From: Methylophilaceae bacterium
Lineage (GTDB): Bacteria > Pseudomonadota > Gammaproteobacteria > Burkholderiales > Methylophilaceae
Assembly: GCA_027488395.1 (NCBI GenBank)
Contig: JAIYBT010000006.1
Location: 62,001 to 126,000 of the forward strand
DNA: 64,000 bases
Reading direction: 5' to 3'
In this document: in pieces, positions 54,917 through 64,000 of the stretch
Layout: each line of letters opens with the position of its first letter
How positions within the stretch are numbered: the first letter of the stretch is position 1
The notes under the pieces: generated by a model
The model's database searches: none
Seen by the model: only the letters and a program-made list of their open reading frames with translations
What the model was told of the DNA's origin: nothing
Position numbers and translations under genes: made by a program

Positions 54917-56569
54917 ATGTTACAAACACTTTTAATACGTGATTTTGTCATTGTCGATCAACTCGAACTTGACTTTGCACTTGGTTTTACCGCGCTGACT
55001 GGTGAGACAGGTGCCGGAAAATCCATTTTAATTGATGCCTTATCGTTGGCCCTAGGGGCACGCAATGAAGGGGACGTGATTCGCCGCGGTGCTGATAAAG
55101 CGGAAATTTCAACCCATTTTGATATTCGTCACAATATTGCGGCACAGGCCTGGTTAACCGATCAAGAAATGCCTGCTGACGAGACCTTAATTCTGCGTCG
55201 GGTGATATACACAGATGGGCGTAGTCGAGCCTTTATAAATGGTGTCTCCGCCACGGTCGCGCAACTGCGTGAATTGGGCGAAAGTTTGATTGATATTTAT
55301 AGTCAAAATGCCCATCACTCGCTGTTAAAAACCGCGATGCAACGGGATATTTTGGATGCCTATGCGCAGGCCACCCCGTTGGCTAAAACAGTGAATCAAG
55401 CTTTTAAAGCCTGGTATCAGCTGCATCAAGAACAAATACGTGTCAGTCAACATGCAAACGAATACGCAGATACTCTGGCCGAGTTACGCGATAAAACGCG
55501 AGAACTCAATCAACTGGCGTTTAGTGTAGAGGATTGGCAAAATTTACAACAAGAGCATGCACGTTTAAGTCACGGTGCGAGCTTGCTCAGTGGCGTGGAG
55601 TCTTGCTTGCATTGCTTAGGCGAAGGCGAAGTCAATGCCTTAGGCATGCTGGCGCAAGCACAGCTCAAGTTGGCCGATATGCAAGAGATTGATGCACAGT
55701 TGAGCCCTATGGCAGAAGGCTTGGATTCGGCGGTGATTCAACTAGAAGAGGTCAATCGACAACTCAATCGTTATTTACAAAAAGCGGAGCTTGATCCCGA
55801 GCGGTTGGCAGAAGTCGAAGCGCGCCTACAACATATTCATGCGACCGTACGTAAATATCGCATTAAACCAGAAGACATCCCAGAGCAGCTTGCAAAAGAT
55901 GGCATGCAGATGGATCAGTTGGCGGCCTATGCCGATGATGGTCAGTTAGCCGCGCAAGTGGATGCGGCATGGCACACTTATCATCAATTGGCGACACAGT
56001 TAACAGAAGCTAGGCAGGCTGCAGCCAAGCAATTGGCTGATACCATCACCAACTACATGCAAACACTTTCGCTGAAAGGCGGACAGTTTGCTGTGGCATT
56101 AACGCCGGTTGAGGCCAGCGCATATGGTCTTGAGCAGGTTGAGTTTTTGGTGGCAGGTCACGCTGGGGTCGAACCGCGTCCATTAAACAAAGTGGCCTCT
56201 GGCGGTGAATTATCCCGCATTAGTTTGGCTTTGCAAGTCACCACTGCCACCTTAGGCACCGTGCCTTGTATGATTTTTGATGAAGTGGATGTGGGAATTG
56301 GTGGCGCGGTGGCCGAAGTCGTTGGGCAATTGTTGCAATCGCTCGGTCAACATCGACAAGTATTGGTGATTACCCATTTGCCGCAAGTCGCTGCTCAAGC
56401 AAAACAACATTTGCAGGTGAGCAAAGCTGAGCAGGAGGGGGTGACATTGAGTCGCATTCGGCAGTTAAGCGATAGTGAACGTATCGATGAGCTTGCACGT
56501 ATGCTGGGTGGGTTAACGATTACAGAAGTCACACGACAACACGCGAAACAAATGCTGGGTTTGAGCTAA
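54917..56569 (+). CDS. recN: DNA repair protein RecN
   Basis: RecN is an SMC-like ATPase that tethers DNA at double-strand breaks. The 550-residue protein has the N-terminal head FALGFTALTGETGAGKSILIDALSLALG (Walker A), a central coiled coil (about 155-370), and the C-terminal head with SGGELSRISLALQV (signature) and IFDEVDVGIGGAVAEVVGQLL (Walker B). No obvious LexA box appears in the short spacer from nadK. The 242 bases after recN contain no gene; an imperfect AT-rich hairpin (AAAATTGA / TCAATTTT, 56765-56793) could be a weak terminator. Confidence 0.97.
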   Translation: MLQTLLIRDFVIVDQLELDFALGFTALTGETGAGKSILIDALSLALGARNEGDVIRRGADKAEISTHFDIRHNIAAQAWLTDQEMPADETLILRRVIYTDGRSRAFINGVSATVAQLRELGESLIDIYSQNAHHSLLKTAMQRDILDAYAQATPLAKTVNQAFKAWYQLHQEQIRVSQHANEYADTLAELRDKTRELNQLAFSVEDWQNLQQEHARLSHGASLLSGVESCLHCLGEGEVNALGMLAQAQLKLADMQEIDAQLSPMAEGLDSAVIQLEEVNRQLNRYLQKAELDPERLAEVEARLQHIHATVRKYRIKPEDIPEQLAKDGMQMDQLAAYADDGQLAAQVDAAWHTYHQLATQLTEARQAAAKQLADTITNYMQTLSLKGGQFAVALTPVEASAYGLEQVEFLVAGHAGVEPRPLNKVASGGELSRISLALQVTTATLGTVPCMIFDEVDVGIGGAVAEVVGQLLQSLGQHRQVLVITHLPQVAAQAKQHLQVSKAEQEGVTLSRIRQLSDSERIDELARMLGGLTITEVTRQHAKQMLGLS

Positions 56570-56811
56570 AGTCAACGTGTGTGCGAGTGCCTAACAAAAT
56601 CAGTATTTGATTGTTGTAAAAATAAGAAAAACATCGTCAAACTAAAACGTTGTGTTTGAAGCAGTCGTTAATTCATTTGTTGTGCTGGATTCAATAAGCA
56701 CTGTCATTGGTGGGGTGAACAGCGCGAGTGGTTGGACGATTTTGATCGCGCAGCAATGATTCTGAAAATTGATTTTTTTATAGGGTCAATTTTAAGACAT
56801 GCACCACAAAT

Positions 56812-57237
56812 TTAGTTTTTGTTGACGCAATTGACTTTCGTGCAGTCTGCATAAATATAGAGCGAATGGTCATGAATTTTAAAGCCGCGATCTTCTGCTA
56901 CTTTATGTTGTAACGCTTCAATATCTTCATTGCAAAACTCTTCAACATGCCCGCATTGAACGCACACGATATGGTCGTGATGACCGCCTTCGTTCAGCTC
57001 AAACACCGCTTTACCGCTTTCAAAATGATGGCGTACGAGTAAGCCCGCTTGTTCAAACTGGGTTAACACCCGATATACCGTCGCTAAACCAACATCCTCA
57101 CCATTTGTGATCATGACTTTATAGATATCTTCCGCTGAGAGGTGACGTTGCTCACTGTTTTCAAATAACTCTAAAATTTTAAGGCGTGGTAATGTTGCTT
57201 TTAGGCCAGCATTTTTAAGTTCTTTTGGGTCATGCAT
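56812..57237 (-). CDS. fur: Ferric uptake regulator Fur
   Basis: Fur is the iron-responsive repressor. The 141-residue protein has the winged helix (LKATLPRLKILELFENSEQRHLSAEDIY and GLATVYRVLTQFEQAGLL). The metal sites are in GGHHDHIVCVQCGHVEEF (His cluster plus the first Cys pair), and a second pair of Cys lies in DCTKVNC. It is divergent from the BamE-like gene, an arrangement known from fur-omlA in other proteobacteria. The FecA-like receptor at 10155 would be an obvious candidate target, but I see no Fur box in front of it. The 103 bases to the next gene show no clear Fur box either. Confidence 0.97.
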   Translation of the reverse strand: MHDPKELKNAGLKATLPRLKILELFENSEQRHLSAEDIYKVMITNGEDVGLATVYRVLTQFEQAGLLVRHHFESGKAVFELNEGGHHDHIVCVQCGHVEEFCNEDIEALQHKVAEDRGFKIHDHSLYIYADCTKVNCVNKN

Positions 57238-57340
57238 ATGGAGATCCTATCTGATGTTCATGGCTGTCATCGCTTGGAATGCGGTCATGACGTGGTATAT
57301 TAATGTTTGTTATTGATAGCCTGATTATAAAGTGAATCCA

Positions 57341-60121
57341 ATGCGTAATTCTATCTTTTTTGTATTGGTGGTCGCCACCATTCAAAGTGGTTGCGGTTCT
57401 AAGTTGCCTTCAGTAAAACCTTTTAAAATGGAAATCCAGCAAGGCAATGTGGTGACATCTAAAATGTTACTGCAACTGCGCCCTGGGATGACCCGCTCAC
57501 AAGTGCGTTACATCATGGGTACGCCTTTGATTGTAGATAGTTTTAGAGATAATCGTTGGGATTATTTTTATGAATTGCGCAAACAAGGTGTGGTCGTTGA
57601 AAAACGCCGTGTCATTTTAGATTTTGATAAAGATAGCTTGCTTGCAGTGCGAGGGGATGTGATACCAAGCGCGGACAATGCAGAGATAAAAACGATCGCT
57701 GAGGCGCCAAAAGTGGTGGTGGATGAATCAGCGCATTGGACTGAAAAGCTTAAATTTTGGAAAGAGGAAGCGGCCACCGCGCCTGCACCCCTCGCAAATG
57801 CGACTGCTGCAGCACCAGCACTAGCATCACCTTCTACTGCATTAAAAGACGCGCCGCCAGTCGTGGCGCTTGAATCTGCTGTGTCAGCAACCAACACAAC
57901 AGCGGCTACTTCAGCCGAATCCACGCTTGCTGCGGCAGTGATAACAGCCGCGCCCGCAGCGCAGTCTGCTGATTCCGCACCGATGCCAGCAACATCAACG
58001 CAACTTGAACCATCCAAAGTTGATTCTGCAAATAAACCTACCGCTAATGTAGATGCTGTGGTGATTGCAGATCAACAAGCGGCACAAGCTGTCATTGCCG
58101 ATTTGCAAGTTGAAACACCAGTCGCGGCAATCATCCCAGCACCCGTGACGAGTGCAACCACAGCTGTGCCGCAGGTTGAGGCTGCAGTGGCTACGCAACC
58201 CGGTGCGACAGGCATTGCAATTGCCTCAGCGGCAACAGCCATCAACGCTGCGGATGCGTCTTCTGCGAAGAACACGCAAGCGGAAAAGACGGAGACGGTA
58301 AAACGCGTATCCACTAGCACTGAAGCTATCCAAACCCCTACAGCTATCCAAAACCCTACAGCAATCCAAAACCCAAGTGTTGAGCCTGCCTCATCTGCAG
58401 CCGCTTTAGCGCGACCAGCGCCAAAATCTGCGATTACGCGCCCAGCCTCTGGCGCGAAACCAACCTTGTTTTTAACCACAAGGCCTCCCATACAAGCATC
58501 TAATCTAGCGCCGCTCGCGCCCACGGTCACCAAATCCAAGCCCAAGATGGCACCGATTGCGCCTGTGCCGATGGCAGCAAATGATGATGAAATTGTGCCA
58601 TTTATTCCAGAGGGTGAATATCAAGGCCCTGGACCTACGCCAGACGAAATGCTCAAAGGCAATGCCGAAGAGTTGGTGACGCCTATGGTTGAAGCGGCTA
58701 CGCAAACAGTCACTGAAAAAGGGGTGGCGCCTGATGTTAAGGCGGAGGCAGAAGCCGTGTTTATTGCCGAACAGCTGCCCGAGCCAGCGATAGAACCAGC
58801 ACCTCAAGCAGAGGCGCCGCTGGTGATTCCGCAAGCGGTCATTGCAGCACGTGAAAAAGCAAAAGCTGAGATGGCTAAATTAGAGGCTTTGAAAGCTGAA
58901 CTCGCGAAAGCAGAAGCCGCAAAGGCCGCCGCGGCCACTGCTGAGTTGCCTCAATCTGAGATTGCACACGCTGACCTTGGCAACGTTGAGGCATTGCCCC
59001 AAACCCAAGCCCAAACCATTGCGCAGTCCGCTAGCGTACCGTTAGCAGGCTCAGCAATGGCAAGTGATGATCATAGCGCTGCCGATGCTCTTTCCGCAGC
59101 CGTCACCAGTGATGTTGCCAATACGCCAGCGCTACCGACAACCACCGCAGCATCTGATAGAACGATTGCTGGCACTGCCGCTGGGTCCGCTGCAATTGCG
59201 TTGTCCGATATGCAGCCGGCTGCCAATCCAGAAGCGCTTATACAGGCGGATGTTTCTGCATGGGCACAAGCTTGGCGGGGCAAACAAATTAAACCCTATC
59301 TAGCCGCCTATGCCGCTGATTTTGTGCCTGAGGGTGCGCCAAGTAAGCAAGTATGGGAAGCGCAGCGTCGGCAACGTTTATCAGGCAAGCAAGGGGATAT
59401 TCGCTTGGTGCTAAAAGATGTGGTGATAAAGCAGGACGGCAATCTTGCCAGCGTGCAGTTTGAACAGCAGTATTCAGCAAAAAACTACAGTGATAAGTTG
59501 ATTAAAACGTTGCAGATGCGGTTTGATCTAGCGCTCGGGCATTGGTTGATTACCCGTGAGCAGACTGCGCCTGTAGCACGATTGGCGGCTGCTGAAGGAG
59601 TAAATGCTGAATCGGCAGGTATCCAGCCAACTGCCAAAGTTGAAGCAATGCCAGATTTACCGACAGTCGCTGCACCAGTCACCGCCTCTATGGCAAGCTT
59701 ACCTGATGCAAAAGCGTCTGTAGCCTCTTGGGCACAGGCTTGGCAACGCAAAGATATTGCTGCTTATTTGGCGGCATATGCGCCCGAGTTTACACCCGAA
59801 GGCTTGCCCTCACGCCAAGCTTGGGTAGCCCAACGAACATCACGGTTATCACTTAAACAAGGCCCGATTGCAGTTGAATTAAGCGATGTGGTTGTTGAGC
59901 AATCCGAAACCACTGCCAAAGTCAGCTTTCATCAAAAATATAGCGCAAAGGCCTATCGCGATGAGACGCAAAAAACATTACAGTTGCGCTTTGATTCAAT
60001 CGCCAACGCATGGTTAATTGTCAAAGAAACGACCCGTGCAGATGCGACGCAACAAGCGGTAGCTGCGCCAGCCGCTTCCGTAACACCAGCAGACAGTGTG
60101 TTGGATCCCATTGGTTTTTAG
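57341..60121 (+). CDS. Giant BamE-like lipoprotein with tandem NTF2-like C-terminal domains
   Basis: A 926-residue secreted lipoprotein. Residues 1-110 are BamE (SmpA/OmlA): signal and lipobox IQSGCGS, then VTSKMLLQLRPGMTRSQVRYIMGTP and WDYFYELRKQGVVVEKRRVILDF. Residues about 111-630 are a low-complexity Ala/Pro/Thr linker, including an 18-bp triplicated repeat (58325-58378) and a charged helix (about 502-535, AREKAKAEMAKLEALKAELAKAE). Two related domains follow at about 631-741 and 791-900; each reads like ASWAQAWxxKxIxxYLAAYA ... LRFD ... WLI, an NTF2-like fold of the type found at the C-terminus of some L,D-transpeptidase proteins. Normal BamE is about 110-180 residues. A GTG at 57332 is the alternative start. 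It is divergent from fur and upstream of dapB. Confidence 0.9.
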   Translation: MRNSIFFVLVVATIQSGCGSKLPSVKPFKMEIQQGNVVTSKMLLQLRPGMTRSQVRYIMGTPLIVDSFRDNRWDYFYELRKQGVVVEKRRVILDFDKDSLLAVRGDVIPSADNAEIKTIAEAPKVVVDESAHWTEKLKFWKEEAATAPAPLANATAAAPALASPSTALKDAPPVVALESAVSATNTTAATSAESTLAAAVITAAPAAQSADSAPMPATSTQLEPSKVDSANKPTANVDAVVIADQQAAQAVIADLQVETPVAAIIPAPVTSATTAVPQVEAAVATQPGATGIAIASAATAINAADASSAKNTQAEKTETVKRVSTSTEAIQTPTAIQNPTAIQNPSVEPASSAAALARPAPKSAITRPASGAKPTLFLTTRPPIQASNLAPLAPTVTKSKPKMAPIAPVPMAANDDEIVPFIPEGEYQGPGPTPDEMLKGNAEELVTPMVEAATQTVTEKGVAPDVKAEAEAVFIAEQLPEPAIEPAPQAEAPLVIPQAVIAAREKAKAEMAKLEALKAELAKAEAAKAAAATAELPQSEIAHADLGNVEALPQTQAQTIAQSASVPLAGSAMASDDHSAADALSAAVTSDVANTPALPTTTAASDRTIAGTAAGSAAIALSDMQPAANPEALIQADVSAWAQAWRGKQIKPYLAAYAADFVPEGAPSKQVWEAQRRQRLSGKQGDIRLVLKDVVIKQDGNLASVQFEQQYSAKNYSDKLIKTLQMRFDLALGHWLITREQTAPVARLAAAEGVNAESAGIQPTAKVEAMPDLPTVAAPVTASMASLPDAKASVASWAQAWQRKDIAAYLAAYAPEFTPEGLPSRQAWVAQRTSRLSLKQGPIAVELSDVVVEQSETTAKVSFHQKYSAKAYRDETQKTLQLRFDSIANAWLIVKETTRADATQQAVAAPAASVTPADSVLDPIGF
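58325..58378 (+). repeat. Triplicated 18-bp repeat in the BamE-like gene
   Basis: Three tandem copies of the type GCTATCCAAAACCCTACA encode AIQTPT, AIQNPT and AIQNPS. Copies two and three differ at a few positions, so the expansion is probably not very recent. It preserves frame and lies in the disordered linker. Confidence 0.9.
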
Positions 60122-60152
60122 TCGTTAATTAGATCAAGACGTAGAGCAAATT

Positions 60153-60962
60153 ATGTTAAAAGTAGTCATTGCAGGGGTGTCAGGCCGAATGGGGCACGCT
60201 TTGCTTGAAGGTGTGTTTTTGGATACACAGTTTGTGTTGCATGGTGCATTGGATCGGCCTGAAAGTCCAATGATAGGGCGTGAGGCTGGCGAACAATTTG
60301 GACGCGTCACTGGGGTAAAAGTCAGCGCGGATACGCAAGCTGTGTTAGTGGGCGCTGACGTATTGATTGACTTTACTAGGCCTGAGCCTAGTTTAGCCTA
60401 TCTTGATCAGTGCGTGGCTTCTGGCGTTGCAATGGTGATTGGAACAACCGGTTTTAATGAAGTACAAAAGCAATTGATCGCACAAGCTGCTCAAAAGATT
60501 GCGATTGTATTTGCCCCCAATATGAGCGTGGGTGTGACACTGTTGATTGATCTGGTTGAGCAAGCCGCCCGAATCCTTAATGAGGGCTACGACATCGAAG
60601 TGGTTGAAATGCATCATCGTCATAAAGTAGATGCGCCCTCAGGCACAGCGTTACGCTTGGGTGAAGCTGCTGCCAAAGGGCTCGAAAAACCTTTAAATAC
60701 TTGTGCAGTGTATACGCGTGAGGGTGATACGGGAGAGCGTAAAGCAGGTACCATCGGTTTTGCCACCATGCGCGGTGGGGATGTGGTGGGTGATCATACG
60801 GTGGTGCTGGCAGGCATTGGTGAACGGATTGAACTGACCCATAAAGCATCTAGTCGCGCGACCTTTGCTTTGGGTGCATTGCGTGCGGCTAAGTATTTGT
60901 CTGAAAGGGCAACAGGCTTATTTGATATGCGTGATGTGTTAGGTGTCAATGCAAGGCCGTAA
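60153..60962 (+). CDS. dapB: 4-hydroxy-tetrahydrodipicolinate reductase
   Basis: DapB reduces the dipicolinate precursor in lysine and diaminopimelate synthesis. The 269-residue protein has VVIAGVSGRMGHALLEGV (nucleotide binding), DVLIDFTRPEPSLAYLD, VIGTTGF and FAPNMSVGVTLL. The catalytic EMHHRHKVDAPSGTALRLGE follows. It lies 31 bases after the BamE-like gene and before carA, as in many proteobacteria. The carA promoter lies beyond its stop. Confidence 0.98.
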   Translation: MLKVVIAGVSGRMGHALLEGVFLDTQFVLHGALDRPESPMIGREAGEQFGRVTGVKVSADTQAVLVGADVLIDFTRPEPSLAYLDQCVASGVAMVIGTTGFNEVQKQLIAQAAQKIAIVFAPNMSVGVTLLIDLVEQAARILNEGYDIEVVEMHHRHKVDAPSGTALRLGEAAAKGLEKPLNTCAVYTREGDTGERKAGTIGFATMRGGDVVGDHTVVLAGIGERIELTHKASSRATFALGALRAAKYLSERATGLFDMRDVLGVNARP

Positions 60963-61018
60963 ATCCATCGCCATTGTTCAGCATGCGTTGATCATTCAAG
61001 GTGTGCTCGCTTTCACCC

Positions 61019-61047
61019 TTGAGTGAATGTGCCCTTTACGCTATAAT
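61019..61047 (+). promoter_or_regulatory. Sigma-70 promoter of carAB
   Basis: TTGAGT (61019-61024) and TATAAT (61042-61047) are 17 bp apart, a strong match. The start of transcription would fall near 61054, placing the hairpin at 61060-61094 at the very 5' end of the mRNA and giving a leader of about 130 bases. Confidence 0.85.
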
Positions 61048-61059
61048 GTCGCAATTCTG

Positions 61060-61094
61060 AAAACGGGAAGAGTCCAACCAGCTTTTCCCGTTTT
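61060..61094 (+). promoter_or_regulatory. Terminator-like hairpin in the carA leader
   Basis: AAAACGGGAAGAG (61060-61072) pairs with CTTTTCCCGTTTT (61082-61094) over 13 bp with one G-T pair and a 9-base loop, ending in TTTT. It lies downstream of a strong promoter and upstream of carA, so it is in the leader, not at the end of dapB in the usual sense. A second small hairpin, TGCGT/ACGCA, is at 61127-61143. No leader peptide is visible between them. Confidence 0.6.
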
Positions 61095-61182
61095 GCACAT
61101 CTATTGACAGCGTCTACAGGCATTTTTGCGTGGTAAGAACGCATGACAAAATGTGCTTCGTCTCAAATTTAAGGAGCTTAAG

Positions 61183-62322
61183 GTGTCGAAAACAATTCCA
61201 GCGATTTTAGTATTAGCAGATGGAACTGTTTTTAAGGGCATCAGCATTGGCGCTGCTGGGCAAACGGTGGGTGAGGTGGTGTTTAACACTTCAATCACTG
61301 GCTATCAAGAAATTTTGACAGATCCTTCCTACACCAAACAAATCGTTACACTCACTTATCCGCATATTGGTAACTATGGGACCAATGATGAAGATGTTGA
61401 GTCAGACAACGTCTATGCTGCCGGTCTAATCATTCGAGACCTGCCTTTATTGGAAAGCAATTTCCGCAGTCAACAAAATTTATCCGATTATCTACAAGCA
61501 AATCAAGTGGTTGCGATTGCTGATATTGATACGCGCAAATTGACACGTATTTTACGTGAAAAAGGTGCGCAAGCCGGTTGTATTATGGCAGGCGAAACAG
61601 TGGATGAGGCGCAAGCGCTGGCGTTAGCAAATGGCTTCCCAGGCTTAGCAGGAATGGATTTGGCTAAAGTTGTCAGCTGTGCTGAGCCCTACGAATTTAC
61701 CCAGGGTGAGTGGCATTTAGGGGAGGGATATAGTCAAGTCGCACCCAAGCAATTTCATGTAGTGGCATTTGATTACGGGGTCAAACGTAACATCCTTCGA
61801 ATGTTGGTTGCACGTGGCTGCAAAGTCACTGTGTTGCCTGCGCAAGCGACCGCTGAACAAGCCATGGCGTATCAGCCTGATGGTATTTTCTTATCGAATG
61901 GTCCTGGCGATCCTGAACCTTGTACCTATGCCATCCAAGCCATCAATGCATTAGTTAATGCAGGGATTCCAACGTTTGGTATTTGTCTGGGCCACCAGTT
62001 ACTCGCCCTTGCAAGCGGTGCGAAAACGCTCAAGATGAAGTTTGGACATCACGGCGCGAATCATCCTGTACAGGATGTAGAGACAAAACGTGTGTATATC
62101 ACAAGTCAAAACCATGGCTTTGCGGCCGATCCTGCTACTTTACCTGCCAATCTAAAAATCACGCACGTGTCTTTATTTGATGGCAGTTTGCAAGGCATTG
62201 CCCGCACAGATCAACCTGCATTTAGTTTTCAAGGTCACCCAGAGGCGAGCCCTGGTCCCCAAGAAATGAGCGTGCTGTTTGATCAATTTATCGACTTCAT
62301 GCGTGCCAAACAACACGCATAA
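61183..62322 (+). CDS. carA: Carbamoyl-phosphate synthase, small (glutamine amidotransferase) subunit
   Basis: CarA hydrolyses glutamine and channels ammonia to CarB for carbamoyl phosphate, the precursor of arginine and pyrimidines. From the GTG at 61183 (AAGGAG 6 bases upstream) it has 379 residues. The N-terminal domain has [32 protein letters not shown] and [10 protein letters not shown]-like [16 protein letters not shown]. The amidotransferase half has [29 protein letters not shown] with the nucleophile Cys, and [11 protein letters not shown] with the His and Glu. The ATG at 61153 would only add residues upstream of the binding site. Confidence 0.98.
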   Translation: MSKTIPAILVLADGTVFKGISIGAAGQTVGEVVFNTSITGYQEILTDPSYTKQIVTLTYPHIGNYGTNDEDVESDNVYAAGLIIRDLPLLESNFRSQQNLSDYLQANQVVAIADIDTRKLTRILREKGAQAGCIMAGETVDEAQALALANGFPGLAGMDLAKVVSCAEPYEFTQGEWHLGEGYSQVAPKQFHVVAFDYGVKRNILRMLVARGCKVTVLPAQATAEQAMAYQPDGIFLSNGPGDPEPCTYAIQAINALVNAGIPTFGICLGHQLLALASGAKTLKMKFGHHGANHPVQDVETKRVYITSQNHGFAADPATLPANLKITHVSLFDGSLQGIARTDQPAFSFQGHPEASPGPQEMSVLFDQFIDFMRAKQHA

Positions 62323-62384
62323 CTCTTCGGCAAAAAAGTGGGCATGTACAACATGCCTTTTTTGCAACACAGTGGTGAAAACAT

Positions 62385-64000
62385 ATGAGTAAACGTACTG
62401 ACATTCAATCCATCTTAATCATTGGCGCTGGTCCGATTGTGATCGGTCAAGCCTGTGAATTTGATTATTCTGGTGCGCAAGCCTGTAAAGCCTTGCGTGA
62501 GGAAGGTTATCGTGTGATTTTGGTGAACTCTAATCCAGCCACCATCATGACCGACCCCGAAATGGCAGATGCCACTTATATTGAGCCAATTACGTGGCAA
62601 ATCGTTGAAAAAATTATTGCAAAAGAGCGTCCTGACGCCTTGTTGCCGACCATGGGCGGCCAAACAGCTTTAAACTGCGCCCTTGATTTAGACAAGCATG
62701 GTGTCTTACAAAAATACAATGTGGAATTGATTGGCGCGAGCAAAGAAGCCATTGATAAAGCCGAAGACCGCCAAAAATTTAAAGAAGCCATGACCAAAAT
62801 TGGCTTAGGTTCTGCGCGTTCTGCGATTGCGCATAGTTTAGAAGAGGCCTTACAAGTACAAGCCAGCATCGGCTACCCAGCCATTATTCGACCATCGTTT
62901 ACCATGGGCGGTAGTGGCGGTGGCATTGCGTATAACCGTGAAGAGTTTATTGCGATTTGCGAGCGTGGCCTAGATGCTTCTCCCACCAATGAGTTATTGA
63001 TTGAAGAATCGTTACTTGGTTGGAAAGAGTATGAGATGGAGGTAGTACGCGATAAAGCGGACAACTGCATTATCATTTGTTCGATTGAAAACCTGGATCC
63101 GATGGGTGTGCACACGGGTGACAGCATAACGGTGGCCCCTGCACAAACGTTGAGTGATAAAGAATATCAAATTATGCGTAACGCATCCCTCGCAGTGTTG
63201 CGGGAAATTGGCGTTGATACGGGTGGCTCAAACGTGCAGTTTGCCATTAATCCGCAAGATGGTCGCATGATCGTCATTGAAATGAACCCGCGTGTATCGC
63301 GTTCATCTGCGTTGGCCTCCAAAGCCACAGGCTTCCCGATTGCAAAAGTGGCCGCAAAACTCGCAGTTGGTTTTACGCTAGATGAATTGCGCAATGAAAT
63401 TACAGGTGGTCAAACCCCGGCCTCGTTCGAGCCCTCGATTGATTACGTAGTGACCAAAGTGCCACGGTTTGCCTTTGAGAAGTTTCCTCAAGCTGATAGT
63501 CGCTTAACTACGCAAATGAAATCGGTGGGTGAAGTGATGGCCATGGGCCGTAGTTTTCAAGAGTCTTTCCAAAAAGCGTTACGTGGCCTTGAAGTGGGGG
63601 TTGATGGCTTAGACAGTATCACGCAAGACAAAGACCGTATTGTGAAAGAAATGGGTGAGCCAGGCCCTGAGCGTATCTGGTATGTCGCAGATGCGTTCCG
63701 TTTGGGCATGTCAGTGGCTGAGGTATTTGAAATTACCAGCATTGATCCATGGTTTTTGGTACAAATTGAAGACATCATTCAATTGGAGCAGTCGCTGATT
63801 GGCAAACATATTGCTGATCTAAGCAAAGACACGGTATTTAGACTCAAGCGTAAAGGGTTTTCAGACCGTCGCTTGGCAAAGTTGCTAGACACTGATCAAC
63901 ACGCGGTACGCGCATTTAGACAAGCGCTGGGTGTACGTCCAGTCTACAAACGTGTCGATACCTGCGCGGCTGAATTTGCGACCAATACCGCTTATATGTA
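62385..64000 (+). CDS. carB: Carbamoyl-phosphate synthase, large subunit (N-terminal half)
   Basis: The gene runs off the right edge; 538 full codons of about 1070 are present. CarB makes carbamoyl phosphate from bicarbonate, ammonia and two ATP. It starts [30 protein letters not shown]. The first ATP-grasp half has [17 protein letters not shown], the glycine-rich [13 protein letters not shown], and [24 protein letters not shown]. The oligomerisation domain follows from about residue 400. The final residues match the sequence [10 protein letters not shown]. It lies 62 bases after carA. No stop or frameshift is seen in the part present. Confidence 0.98.
   Translation, partial: MSKRTDIQSILIIGAGPIVIGQACEFDYSGAQACKALREEGYRVILVNSNPATIMTDPEMADATYIEPITWQIVEKIIAKERPDALLPTMGGQTALNCALDLDKHGVLQKYNVELIGASKEAIDKAEDRQKFKEAMTKIGLGSARSAIAHSLEEALQVQASIGYPAIIRPSFTMGGSGGGIAYNREEFIAICERGLDASPTNELLIEESLLGWKEYEMEVVRDKADNCIIICSIENLDPMGVHTGDSITVAPAQTLSDKEYQIMRNASLAVLREIGVDTGGSNVQFAINPQDGRMIVIEMNPRVSRSSALASKATGFPIAKVAAKLAVGFTLDELRNEITGGQTPASFEPSIDYVVTKVPRFAFEKFPQADSRLTTQMKSVGEVMAMGRSFQESFQKALRGLEVGVDGLDSITQDKDRIVKEMGEPGPERIWYVADAFRLGMSVAEVFEITSIDPWFLVQIEDIIQLEQSLIGKHIADLSKDTVFRLKRKGFSDRRLAKLLDTDQHAVRAFRQALGVRPVYKRVDTCAAEFATNTAYM

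Noticed and set aside
58072-58545. Long minus-strand open frame rich in Ala and Val opposite the BamE-like gene
   Set aside because: It mirrors the low-complexity Ala-rich linker on the other strand; no ribosome binding site and no recognisable domain.
61060-61094. Terminator of dapB
   Set aside because: It lies after a strong promoter pair at 61019-61047 and nearly 100 bases beyond the dapB stop, so a carA leader element is more likely, though it could also stop dapB transcripts.
62415-63778. Series of short minus-strand frames opposite carB
   Set aside because: carB runs through the whole stretch with full conservation, so these are antisense shadows.

Overview
The window is a gene-dense bacterial chromosome segment with an estimated G+C content in the high 40s (judged by eye). 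It carries about 60 protein genes and no rRNA, tRNA, CRISPR array, prophage or insertion sequence that I could recognise. Gene order and families point to a Gram-negative betaproteobacterium. Supporting blocks are leuS-lptE-holA-proA-nadD, lptD-surA-pdxA-rsmA, pepP-ubiH-ubiF, hrcA/nadK-recN/fur-bamE, and dapB-carA-carB. An Entner-Doudoroff pair edd-eda is also present. Together these fit the Nitrosomonadales, and Methylophilaceae (methylotrophs) is my best guess. The family assignment is inference, not something the sequence proves.

Layout. 1-3233 (+): the end of nrdA, then nrdB and a ferredoxin gene, forming an Escherichia-like class Ia ribonucleotide reductase operon. 3247-9858 (-): a small unknown gene, then nadD, proA, holA, lptE and leuS. 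9859-10154: an intergenic region with two perfect copies of a 16-bp palindrome in front of a FecA-like TonB-dependent receptor (10155-12335, +). 12390-18539 (-): adk, rsmA, pdxA, surA and lptD. 18776-20959 (+): amgK and murU (cell-wall sugar recycling), then psiE. 20983-22026 (-): a diguanylate cyclase. 22180-27800 (+): two small conserved genes, pepP, two ubiquinone hydroxylases and dsbC. 27881-30852 (-): pilC and pilB of a type IV pilus. 31186-33256: a cold-shock gene, icd, and rluE, which is divergent from icd with almost no spacer.

33272-51208 is mostly a lipopolysaccharide (LPS) inner-core region. It holds an acyltransferase, three separate sugar-kinase-like genes (one a tandem two-kinase protein), two GT9 transferases, a GT4 transferase, a NodU/CmcH-type carbamoyltransferase, a polytopic GT39-like protein, and the ADP-heptose genes hldE, gmhA and hldD. 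The content resembles what I remember of the Pseudomonas aeruginosa waa/wap core cluster, where inner-core heptose is phosphorylated and carbamoylated. The edd-eda pair sits in the middle of this region.

51297-64000: hemH, a glycine-zipper lipoprotein, hrcA, nadK, recN, fur, an unusual giant BamE-like lipoprotein, dapB, carA and the first part of carB. The giant protein has a normal BamE head, about 520 residues of Ala/Pro-rich linker and two NTF2-like domains. The carA leader has a clear promoter followed by a 13-bp hairpin, a good candidate for attenuation. The strongest candidates for something undescribed are the BamE fusion, the tandem kinase within the carbamoylated-core cluster, and the twin palindrome ahead of the TonB receptor.
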